From: Chloroflexota bacterium
GTDB taxonomy: Bacteria; Chloroflexota; Anaerolineae; Anaerolineales; Anaerolineaceae
Direction of reading: 5' to 3'
Assembly: GCA_029777225.1 (NCBI GenBank)
Contig: JAKOSR010000024.1
Coordinates: 1-12,771, forward strand
DNA: 12,771 nt
Shown here: positions 1 through 6,189 of the stretch, piece after piece
Position numbering within the stretch: the stretch's first letter is position 1
Layout of the letters: each line of letters begins with the position of its first letter
Made by a program: the position numbers and the translations under genes
The notes under the pieces: generated by a model
The model's input: the letters and a program-made list of their open reading frames with translations, nothing else
The model's database searches: none
What the model was told of the DNA's origin: nothing

Positions 1-11
1 GTACTTCATGG

Positions 12-42
12 AAGACGGTTCAAGCGATTGAACCGTTTTTTT
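12..42 (+). terminator. Rho-independent terminator of the gene upstream of the window
   Basis: A perfect 9-bp stem (ACGGTTCAA at 15-23 with TTGAACCGT at 28-36) closes a GCGA tetraloop and runs straight into seven T residues (36-42). Two or three more A-T and G-T pairs extend its base. The T run is only on the right, so it ends transcription coming from the left on the + strand. The gene it serves lies outside the window. Confidence 0.85.
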
Positions 43-53
43 GTTTTCCAAAA

Positions 54-69
54 TGGCATGGATATTGCT
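54..69 (+). promoter_or_regulatory. Sigma-54-type (-24/-12) promoter match
   Basis: TGGCATG, four bases, then TTGCT. This fits the known RpoN consensus TGGCAYG-N4-TTGCW at every informative position, with the required 10 bases between the GG (55-56) and GC (67-68) elements. Transcription would start near 80, leaving about 28 bases before the lipoprotein ATG at 108, with the ribosome binding site inside that leader. No good sigma-70 -35/-10 pair was found in the same gap. No enhancer-binding-protein gene or rpoN is visible here, so use by sigma-54 is an inference. Confidence 0.5.
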
Positions 70-76
70 ACTGACA

Positions 77-95
77 AAATACACTTATTGTATTT
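77..95. promoter_or_regulatory. AT-rich palindrome in the lipoprotein leader
   Basis: AAATACA (77-83) and TGTATTT (89-95) are perfect inverted repeats around a 5-base spacer. The element sits at or just after the start site predicted from the sigma-54 match and ends immediately before the ribosome binding site (96-101). It could be an operator or a 5' mRNA hairpin limiting translation. No known regulator motif was recognised, and AT-rich dyads of this length can arise by chance. Confidence 0.3.
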
Positions 96-107
96 AAGGA
101 GCATCAA

Positions 108-755
108 ATGAACAGGAAAGCCGTAGTAATAATTATTTTCATCGTGGCGCTGACCCTGGTGGGATGCGAACGCTCAGCATCCACATCCCCGGTGGCGATT
201 CCTGAAGTTATTGATACAGTCAACACGCCGTTGCCAGTGGACCAGCAAATCCTGAATGCCACCACCACCGCCCAGGCCATCATGAAAGACTTCAACCAAC
301 CCACCACGTTGGTGATTAATGCCCAGGGCACCAGCGTGGCAGTTACCCAGATTCCTCCCACGGTCACCCCCATTGGCACCGCCACACCAACCCCATTACC
401 CGCCACCCCTGTGATGACCAAGCCAACCACATGGACCGTGCAGGGTGGTGAGAGCGTATACTGCCTGGCGCGCCGCTTTGACGTGGACCCGGGCGACATG
501 CTCACCCTGAACAACTTGTACGCTGGCAGTATGTTGAGCATCGGGGACGTTTTGGAAGTCCCGCAGAGTGGCAGCTGGCCAAGCGACTCACGCAGGGTGC
601 TGGACCATCCCGACACCTGGACGGTCTCCGCTGGCGAAACAGTTTACGGCATCGCCTGTGAGTATGGCGATGTGTGGCCCGAGCAGATCATCGCGGTCAA
701 CGGGTTGAAAGCGCCGTACGACCTGGAAGCCGGCCAAATCCTTCAGATACCGTAA
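108..755 (+). CDS. Lipoprotein with two LysM domains
   Basis: A 215-residue exported lipoprotein predicted to bind peptidoglycan or other N-acetylglucosamine polymers at the cell surface. Residues 1-19 form a signal peptide (N-R-K, then a hydrophobic run), ending in a lipobox L-V-G-C with the lipidated Cys at 20. Residues 21-81 have no recognised domain. A Thr/Pro-rich linker (about 82-107) follows. LysM 1 spans about 108-152 (starts TWTVQGGESVY, ends LEVP) and LysM 2 about 170-215 (starts TWTVSAGETVY, ends LQIP), finishing at the stop codon. Each LysM carries one Cys (119 and 184) near the start of its first helix, which could form a disulfide outside the cell. The start is supported by AAGGAG at 96-101, six bases from the ATG. 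It is flanked by terminators on both sides, so it is probably a single-gene unit. There is no catalytic domain, so it may act as a scaffold or cell-wall anchor; its exact role is unknown. Confidence 0.85.
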   Translation: MNRKAVVIIIFIVALTLVGCERSASTSPVAIPEVIDTVNTPLPVDQQILNATTTAQAIMKDFNQPTTLVINAQGTSVAVTQIPPTVTPIGTATPTPLPATPVMTKPTTWTVQGGESVYCLARRFDVDPGDMLTLNNLYAGSMLSIGDVLEVPQSGSWPSDSRRVLDHPDTWTVSAGETVYGIACEYGDVWPEQIIAVNGLKAPYDLEAGQILQIP

Positions 756-774
756 TGCAGAATGCAAATTTTTC

Positions 775-807
775 AACAGCGGGACGGAACGTCCCGCTGT
801 TTTTTTT
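775..807 (+). terminator. Rho-independent terminator of the LysM lipoprotein gene
   Basis: An 11-bp perfect stem (775-785 with 791-801), rich in GC at its centre (CAGCGGGAC / GTCCCGCTG), closes a 5-base loop and is followed by an unbroken T run (800-807). It lies 20 bases after the TAA stop at 753-755 and separates the lipoprotein gene from the acetyltransferase gene. Confidence 0.92.
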
Positions 808-834
808 GTGTCCCCGGCGACCACCCAGCAAGGG

Positions 835-840
835 TAAAAT
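835..840 (+). promoter_or_regulatory. Candidate -10 box for the GNAT-Nudix unit
   Basis: TAAAAT, preceded by GGG, lies in the gap after the lipoprotein terminator and 33 bases before the GNAT start codon. It would give a leader of about 27 bases. A fresh promoter is expected here because a strong terminator lies just upstream, but no -35-like hexamer is visible at 16-18 bases, so the call is weak. Confidence 0.28.
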
Positions 841-873
841 TGAAGCTGGCAAACCCTGGCATGGTGAGGCAAC

Positions 874-1794
874 ATGGAATCAACCTTTATTAAAGCTGAC
901 AAGGATATCGCTGCGATGCGTACCCTGTTACAAAAATCGGGTGAGCAAAGCATGTTGGTTGATTTTGAAGAGATGCTGCTGCTTGATTCCATCCGCGCCG
1001 CTTGCCGTTTGTGGTGGCATGGCGAAAGCCTGGCTGGGTTCGCGCTGGTGGATGGCTACAATAACCTGTGGTTTGAGCTGGATGAAGCCTTTCGAATCCA
1101 GGATCTTGAAAGAGAGGTTGTCGCGTGGGGCGCCAAGTTAATGTCCCAACGCAATTCCATTAACAGCCGGGAAGACACGTTGGATGTCTGTCTGTCTGCC
1201 AGGAACGATTGGCAGCTGGGCGTGGTGGAGAGGGCCGGCTTTAGCAGGCAAGCCATTGAGGCGCTTTCCTTTCGCCTGGGGTTGGCAGACCTCGGCCCGG
1301 AGATGGCGCTTCCCGTGGGTTACGTGATTCGTCCCGCGATTGGGGAGGTTGAGGTGGACGACTTGGTCAGTTTGCACCGGCAGGCCTTTGGGACGGAGCA
1401 CATGGACCGCGATCAAAGGTTGGCCATCATGCGTGCCCCTGGTTATGTGCCCGCGTTGGACCTGGTGGCGCTCACCCCGGCAGGAAAAATGGCTGGCTTT
1501 TGCATCGGCAGCCTCGACACCCAAAAATCGGAGATTGGGTACACCGACCCCATCGGCGTCATCCCAACAGAACGGCACAAAGGCCTGGCACCAGCGCTGG
1601 TTGACCGTTGCCTGCGCGGTTTGAAAAACGAAGGCGCTCGCGAGGCACGGCTGGGAACCAGCAGCGATAATGTGGCCATGCGCGGCGTGGCAGAAAAGCT
1701 CGGTTTTAAGCTTTTGGAGCGGCGCTGCTGGTACTCGCTCGAGGTTGGGGACGCGTTGAAAAGCATCATTAAATCTTTTTTTGAAGAGGACTGA
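874..1794 (+). CDS. Tandem-domain GNAT family N-acetyltransferase
   Basis: A 306-residue cytoplasmic protein, about twice the length of a single GNAT domain. The C-terminal half (about 148-295) is a recognisable GNAT fold. Its acetyl-CoA pyrophosphate-binding motif (IGVIPTERHKGLA, 227-239) has the R-x-x-G-x-A pattern at Arg234-Gly237-Ala239, and the typical late motif follows (N266-V-A-M-R then E274-K-L-G-F). The N-terminal half (about 1-140) ends in a similar late motif (R110-N-D-W then E119-R-A-G-F) but shows no clear R-x-x-G-x-G/A loop, so it looks like a degenerate second copy. The family moves an acetyl group from acetyl-CoA to an amine; the substrate cannot be read from the sequence. 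GGTGAGG at 863-869 supports the ATG at 874. The TGA stop directly abuts the ATG of the Nudix gene, implying coupled translation. Confidence 0.78.
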   Translation: MESTFIKADKDIAAMRTLLQKSGEQSMLVDFEEMLLLDSIRAACRLWWHGESLAGFALVDGYNNLWFELDEAFRIQDLEREVVAWGAKLMSQRNSINSREDTLDVCLSARNDWQLGVVERAGFSRQAIEALSFRLGLADLGPEMALPVGYVIRPAIGEVEVDDLVSLHRQAFGTEHMDRDQRLAIMRAPGYVPALDLVALTPAGKMAGFCIGSLDTQKSEIGYTDPIGVIPTERHKGLAPALVDRCLRGLKNEGAREARLGTSSDNVAMRGVAEKLGFKLLERRCWYSLEVGDALKSIIKSFFEED

Positions 1795-2355
1795 ATGGAA
1801 CCACGATACAAACTCATTTCGCGCGAAAAAGTGTTGGAGGCACATGCCTTTGACGTGGAAAGGATTATCTTTCAACTGCCAGATGGCAAGCAAAGGACGT
1901 ACGACCTGGTGGACCACGCCAACGCGGTCACCTTGCTGCCAATTGACAGGCAGGGAAATGTCTACTTTGTCACCCAATATCGTCTCGGGGCCGAGGCCCT
2001 GGTGCTTGAGCTGCCGGCCGGCGTGATGGATGAGGGGGAGATGCCGGTAGAAACGGCCCGCCGCGAGTTACGCGAGGAAATCGGCATGGACTGCCGCGAG
2101 CTTATTTCGCTGGGTGGCATGTACATGGTGGCAGGGTATTCCAACGAGTACATGAACCTCTTCCTGGCCTCCGACCTGTTACCCTCGCCGCTGGAGCAGG
2201 ACGAAGACGAGTTTCTGACGCTTTCCATCATCCCCATCAGACAGGTCTTCAAAATGGTACGCGAGGGCGTCATCCAGGATGGTAAAACCCTCTGCGCGCT
2301 TTTCCTGGCTCAGCCCTGGCTGCTTAAAAAGTACCCGGATTTGCTGGCTGATTGA
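1795..2355 (+). CDS. Nudix hydrolase, ADP-ribose pyrophosphatase type
   Basis: A 186-residue hydrolase predicted to split ADP-ribose or a related nucleoside diphosphate derivative into AMP and a phosphorylated remainder, using divalent metal. The full Nudix box G-x5-E-x7-REUxEExGU is present: Gly76, Glu82, then RELREEIGM at 90-98, with Glu94 and Glu95 the likely metal ligands. The LPAG just before it (73-76), the QYR at 61-63 and the NLFLA stretch at 121-125 are typical of the ADP-ribose pyrophosphatase branch rather than MutT. The start follows the GNAT stop with no gap (TGA then ATG at 1795), and a purine-rich stretch at the end of the GNAT gene (GAAGAGG, about 1782-1789) can act as ribosome binding site. 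A likely role is clearing ADP-ribose made during NAD turnover; substrate choice within this branch varies, so the exact compound is uncertain. Confidence 0.85.
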   Translation: MEPRYKLISREKVLEAHAFDVERIIFQLPDGKQRTYDLVDHANAVTLLPIDRQGNVYFVTQYRLGAEALVLELPAGVMDEGEMPVETARRELREEIGMDCRELISLGGMYMVAGYSNEYMNLFLASDLLPSPLEQDEDEFLTLSIIPIRQVFKMVREGVIQDGKTLCALFLAQPWLLKKYPDLLAD

Positions 2356-2381
2356 GACCGAAGCCGACCTGCAAAAACGCT

Positions 2382-2398
2382 TTATTGCGTTACAATAA
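2382..2398. promoter_or_regulatory. Palindromic candidate operator and -10 box upstream of nifJ
   Basis: TTATTG (2382-2387) and CAATAA (2393-2398) form a perfect inverted repeat with a 5-base spacer. A -10-like TACAAT (2391-2396) lies inside its right arm. A second nested dyad, CTTTATT (2380-2386) with AATAAAG (2397-2403), overlaps it. If TACAAT is a real -10, the leader would be about 86 bases and a protein bound to the palindrome would block the polymerase. It does not match the FNR, CRP or Rex consensus as I know them. There is no good -35, so both the promoter and the operator are tentative. Confidence 0.33.
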
Positions 2399-2475
2399 TA
2401 AAGTATTGACCAGCACCATGCAGTGCGGGTTACTTTAGCATGTAGTGGCAAAGAGATTCCGCCAATAATAGATTC

Positions 2476-2481
2476 AAGGAG
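2476..2481 (+). promoter_or_regulatory. Ribosome binding site that sets the nifJ start
   Basis: AAGGAG lies seven bases before the ATG at 2489. The reading frame is open further upstream to a GTG at 2423, but that codon lacks a ribosome binding site and the extra 22 residues do not resemble the start of this family. With the ATG at 2489 the TPP-site Thr and Glu fall at residues 31 and 64, as in known enzymes. Confidence 0.85.
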
Positions 2482-2488
2482 CAAAAGA

Positions 2489-5400
2489 ATGAAACGAGAA
2501 ATGGTCATGACTGACGCCAACGAGGCGACCGCTTACGTCGCGTATCGGCTCAACGAAGTGATCGCTATCTACCCCATTACGCCTTCATCCACCATGGGTG
2601 AATTCGCGGACCAATGGATGGCAGAAAATGTAAATAATATTTGGGGCACGATACCGACCGTGGTGCAAATGCAGTCCGAAGGCGGCGCCGCGGGTGCCGT
2701 GCACGGTGCGCTGCAGGCTGGCGCTTTGAGCACAACCTTCACCGCCTCCCAGGGCTTGCTGTTGATGATTCCCAACATGTACAAAATTGCCGGTGAACTC
2801 ACCCCGACCGTTTTCCATGTTTCAGCCCGTTCGCTCGCCTCCCAGGCTCTTTCCATCTTTGGCGACCACCAGGATGTGATGGCTTGCCGGGCCACTGGCT
2901 TCGCCATGCTTGCGAGCAACTCTGTCCAGGAAGCCCAGGACACTGCCGCCATCGCCACCGCGGCGACCTTGCGCGCCCGGGTTCCCTTCCTGCACTTCTT
3001 TGATGGCTTCCGCACCTCGCACGAAGTCAACAAGATGGAGCGCCTGACCGATGAGGACCTGCGCCAACTGGTTAACGAAGACATGATTCTCGAACTCCGC
3101 AAACGTGCCCTCAGCCCCGACCATCCTGTGCTGCGTGGCAGCGCCCAAAACCCGGATGTCTACTTCCAGGGCCGTGAAACGGTCAACCGCTATTACGACG
3201 AAACCGTGCGTATCGTTGAAGAAGAGATGGACCGCTTTGCTGACCTGACCGGACGGCAATATCGTGTGATGGAATACTACGGCGCCCCCGACGCGGAGCG
3301 TGTAATTGTCATCATGGGCTCTGGAGCCCAGACTGCCAGTGAGACGGCCAAGTTCCTGATGGCACGTGGCGAAAAAGTGGGTGTGGTCATCGTACGTTTG
3401 TACCGCCCATTCTCCGTAAAGCACCTGATGGACGTTCTGCCGGCCAGTGTTCGGAAAATCGCCGTGTTGGACCGCACCAAGGAACCTGGCTCAACGGGTG
3501 AACCCCTGTACGTGGACGTTGCAAACGCGGTGCGCGTCGGGCTGGAAGATGGCCTCGCCAAGTTTGAGAAAATGCCCCTGGTTACCGGCGGCCGCTACGG
3601 TCTGTCCTCCAAGGACTTCAACCCGGCCATGGTCAATGGCGTATTTGAGGAACTCAAAAAAGATCATCCCCGCCGCCAATTCACCGTCGGCATCATTGAT
3701 GATGTCACCAACCTCAGCATTGAGTACGACCACACCTTTGAAATCCTGCCCGAAAACGTGGTGCAGGCCATGTTCTTTGGCCTGGGCTCCGATGGCACCG
3801 TGGGCGCGAACAAAAACTCCATCAAGATTATTGGTGATGAGACCAACAACTTCGCCCAGGGCTATTTCGAGTACGACTCCAAGAAATCTGGTTCACTGAC
3901 GGTATCCCACCTGCGTTTTGGTCCGGATGAGATTAAAGCTCCTTATTTCATCTCCGAAGGGGAGGCCAATTTCCTGGCCTGCCACCAGGTCAGCTTCGTG
4001 GACCGGATTGACCTCGTCAAATACGCGCGCAAGGGCGGCACCTTCCTGCTCAACAGCATCTATGGACCCGATGAAGTTTGGGATACCCTGCCTGCTGAGA
4101 TGCAGCGCCAGATTATCGAGAAGCAGCTCAAGTTCTACGTCATCGACGCTTACAAGGTTGCTGAAGCGACCGGCATGGGCCAGCGCATCAACACCATCAT
4201 GCAGACCTGTTTCTTTGCGATTAGTGGCATCCTGCCCAGGGACGAAGCCCTGGCGGCTATCAAGCACTCGATTGAAAAAACCTACAGCAAACGCGGTGAG
4301 GCCGTGGTTCAAAAGAACTTTGCGGCTGTCGATACTGCCGTTTCCCACCTGCACCTGGTGAACTATCCCAGTACGGTCTCCAGCCAGATTACCCGCCGCG
4401 AACCAGTCCCTGCTGACGCGCCGGATTACGTGCGCGAGACGCTTGGCGCCATCATTGACCGCCGTGGCGACCAGGTGCCCGTGAGCCAGATGCCCGTGGA
4501 TGGCACCTTCCCGACCGGCACCACCCGCTACGAAAAGCGGAACATCGCGCTCGAGGTCCCCGTGTGGGAACCCGATATCTGCATCCAGTGCGCGCGCTGT
4601 TCCTTCGTTTGCCCGCATGCTGCCATTCGCACCAAGATTTACAAGAATGAATTGCTCGCCGAAGCCCCAGCGGCCTTCAAGCACGTTGACTCCAAGGCCA
4701 AGGACTGGAAGGAAGGTTATTCCTGGACCGTCCAGGTGGCCGTGGAAGACTGCACCGGTTGTGGTTTGTGCGTGGCCAACTGCCCAGGCAAAGACAAGAC
4801 CGACCCGAACCGCAAGGCCATCAACATGGCACCCCAGCCGCCCATCCGCGAGCAGGAAGTGGTCAATTGGGAATTCTTCCTCAAGCTGCCACTGATTGAC
4901 CGCGCGACAGTCTCGCCCCACCTGGTCAAAAACTCGCAGCTGTTTGAACCCTTGTTTGAGTTCTCTGGCGCTTGCGCGGGCTGCGGTGAAACCCCGTACA
5001 TCAAGCTGGCTTCCCAGTTGTTTGGGGACCGCATGGTCATTGCCAACGCGACCGGTTGTACCTCCATTTACGGGGGCAACCTGCCAACCACCCCCTACAC
5101 CTTCAACGCCGATGGTCGTGGCCCTGCCTGGTCCAACTCACTGTTTGAAGACAACGCCGAGTTTGGCATGGGCATGCGCCTGACGATTGACAAGTTCACC
5201 GAGTACGCCCGCGAGCTGCTTGCCCGCAACGCGGCCCTGGTGGGCCAGGAATTGGCGGATGGCATCCTGAATGCCTCCCAGAAATCTGAAAAAGAAATCA
5301 GCGAGCAGCGTGCCCGTGTGGCCCTGCTCAAGACAGTCACCGCCGATAGCGAGGTCTTTGAACTGCGCCGGTTGAATTCACTGGCCGATTACCTGGTGCG

Positions 5401-6091
5401 TAAAAGCGTCTGGATTTTGGGTGGTGATGGCTGGGCGTACGACATCGGTTACGGCGGCCTGGACCACGTCCTAGCTTCCGGCCGGGATGTCAACGTGCTG
5501 GTGCTGGATACTGAAGTCTATTCCAACACCGGCGGTCAATCCTCCAAAGCGACCCCACGTGCCGCGGTGGCCAAGTTCGCTGCCAGGGGCAAGGACAAAC
5601 CTAAGAAGGACCTGGGCATGATTGCCATGACCTACGGCAACATCTATGTCGGCCGGGTGGCGATGGGCGCCAATGACGCGCAGACCCTCAAGACCTTCAT
5701 CGAGGCTGACGCCTACGAAGGGCCGTCCCTGATTATCGCTTACTCACACTGTATCGCTCACGGCGTGGATATGTTCAAGGGTCTCAACCAGCAGAAACTG
5801 GCTGTGGCTTCCGGCGCCTGGCAGCTGTACCGCTATGATCCCCGGCTCGAAACCGAGGGCAAGAACCCGCTGCAGCTCGACTCCAAGGCTCCAACCGTGA
5901 AGGTTTCTGAGTATGCATACAATGAGACCCGTTACCGCATGCTCCTGCAGTCTGATGAAGAGCGGGCTGAGCTCCTGATGAAGGCGGCCCAGTCGGACGC
6001 CGAGCGGCGTTGGTCCATTTACGAACAACTCGCGCAGATGGATTTTAGCAAGAAGGAAGCGGATGCCGGCGAGAGTACTCCCGCCGCGTAA
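2489..6091 (+). CDS. nifJ: Pyruvate:ferredoxin (flavodoxin) oxidoreductase, single-chain
   Basis: A 1200-residue cytoplasmic enzyme converting pyruvate and CoA to acetyl-CoA and CO2 while reducing ferredoxin or flavodoxin; it uses thiamine diphosphate and three [4Fe-4S] clusters. All domains of the fused form appear in order: the pyrimidine-binding TPP domain (1-about 250; Thr31 in YPITPSS, Glu64, Arg114), a transketolase C-terminal-like domain (about 265-400), the gamma-type domain (about 425-620), a ferredoxin domain (about 690-780) with two clusters (Cys698/701/704/708 and Cys755/758/761/765), and the pyrophosphate-binding TPP domain (about 820-1100; GDGW at 979-982 and Asn1013). The third cluster's ligands are Cys829, Cys832, Cys857 and Cys1088. 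As I recall the Desulfovibrio africanus numbering, these and Asn1013 are offset by a constant 17, so nothing essential is missing. The gene stands between a palindrome-bearing gap and a hairpin. It indicates an anaerobic or fermentative lifestyle; reverse use for CO2 fixation is possible but not shown. Confidence 0.97.
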   Translation: MKREMVMTDANEATAYVAYRLNEVIAIYPITPSSTMGEFADQWMAENVNNIWGTIPTVVQMQSEGGAAGAVHGALQAGALSTTFTASQGLLLMIPNMYKIAGELTPTVFHVSARSLASQALSIFGDHQDVMACRATGFAMLASNSVQEAQDTAAIATAATLRARVPFLHFFDGFRTSHEVNKMERLTDEDLRQLVNEDMILELRKRALSPDHPVLRGSAQNPDVYFQGRETVNRYYDETVRIVEEEMDRFADLTGRQYRVMEYYGAPDAERVIVIMGSGAQTASETAKFLMARGEKVGVVIVRLYRPFSVKHLMDVLPASVRKIAVLDRTKEPGSTGEPLYVDVANAVRVGLEDGLAKFEKMPLVTGGRYGLSSKDFNPAMVNGVFEELKKDHPRRQFTVGIIDDVTNLSIEYDHTFEILPENVVQAMFFGLGSDGTVGANKNSIKIIGDETNNFAQGYFEYDSKKSGSLTVSHLRFGPDEIKAPYFISEGEANFLACHQVSFVDRIDLVKYARKGGTFLLNSIYGPDEVWDTLPAEMQRQIIEKQLKFYVIDAYKVAEATGMGQRINTIMQTCFFAISGILPRDEALAAIKHSIEKTYSKRGEAVVQKNFAAVDTAVSHLHLVNYPSTVSSQITRREPVPADAPDYVRETLGAIIDRRGDQVPVSQMPVDGTFPTGTTRYEKRNIALEVPVWEPDICIQCARCSFVCPHAAIRTKIYKNELLAEAPAAFKHVDSKAKDWKEGYSWTVQVAVEDCTGCGLCVANCPGKDKTDPNRKAINMAPQPPIREQEVVNWEFFLKLPLIDRATVSPHLVKNSQLFEPLFEFSGACAGCGETPYIKLASQLFGDRMVIANATGCTSIYGGNLPTTPYTFNADGRGPAWSNSLFEDNAEFGMGMRLTIDKFTEYARELLARNAALVGQELADGILNASQKSEKEISEQRARVALLKTVTADSEVFELRRLNSLADYLVRKSVWILGGDGWAYDIGYGGLDHVLASGRDVNVLVLDTEVYSNTGGQSSKATPRAAVAKFAARGKDKPKKDLGMIAMTYGNIYVGRVAMGANDAQTLKTFIEADAYEGPSLIIAYSHCIAHGVDMFKGLNQQKLAVASGAWQLYRYDPRLETEGKNPLQLDSKAPTVKVSEYAYNETRYRMLLQSDEERAELLMKAAQSDAERRWSIYEQLAQMDFSKKEADAGESTPAA

Positions 6092-6101
6092 AGCCAGGCG
6101 C

Positions 6102-6131
6102 TTGAACGCGGTTACTTAACTAAGGTAGAAT
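6102..6131 (+). promoter_or_regulatory. Candidate sigma-70-type promoter for the flavoprotein-dnaG-rpoD unit
   Basis: TTGAAC (6102-6107) and TAGAAT (6126-6131) are separated by 18 bases. They match TTGACA at four positions and TATAAT at five. Transcription would start near 6138, giving a leader of about 50 bases to the ATG at 6190. The predicted start site falls inside the hairpin that begins at 6133, so most of the RNA's first 25 bases would be structured. This is the best -35/-10 pair seen in the window, but there is no experimental support. Confidence 0.4.
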
Positions 6132-6132
6132 A

Positions 6133-6165
6133 AACGATGACGTGCCTGTGCGCGTCATCGTTTTC
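6133..6165. terminator. Hairpin after nifJ, likely terminator
   Basis: A 10-bp perfect stem (AACGATGACG at 6133-6142 with CGTCATCGTT at 6153-6162) is followed by a short T run (6161-6164). Extra pairs (T-G, G-C, C-G) extend it toward a 4-base loop. It begins 41 bases after the nifJ stop. The A run on its left makes it nearly symmetrical, so it could also stop transcription on the other strand. The T run is short, so termination may be partial and let nifJ transcripts continue into the flavoprotein gene. Confidence 0.6.
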
Positions 6166-6176
6166 TATACCTGCCC

Positions 6177-6184
6177 AGAAGGAG
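6177..6184 (+). promoter_or_regulatory. Ribosome binding site that sets the flavoprotein start
   Basis: AGAAGGAG, five bases before the ATG at 6190, is one of the strongest Shine-Dalgarno sites in the window. The frame is open back to a GTG at 6142, but that codon lies within the hairpin arm and the 16 extra residues do not look like this family, so 6190 is preferred. Confidence 0.85.
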
Positions 6185-6189
6185 TGTTT

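Noticed and set aside
1138..1977. 279-residue open frame on the - strand across the GNAT and Nudix genes
   Set aside because: It is the codon-periodicity shadow of two well-supported + strand genes, has no family motif, and starts inside the Nudix gene without a ribosome binding site.
2423..2488. GTG at 2423 as the nifJ start
   Set aside because: No ribosome binding site precedes it, while AAGGAG stands seven bases before the ATG at 2489. Only the ATG start puts the TPP-site residues at their usual positions.
3893..4921. 342-residue open frame on the - strand inside nifJ
   Set aside because: It lies fully inside an intact NifJ whose cluster ligands and TPP residues are all in the + frame. 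The - frame product shows no domain and arises from GC-rich third codon positions.
6142..6189. GTG at 6142 as the start of the flavoprotein
   Set aside because: It lies in the hairpin and would be poorly accessible; the added 16 residues do not fit the family, and a strong AGAAGGAG precedes the ATG at 6190.
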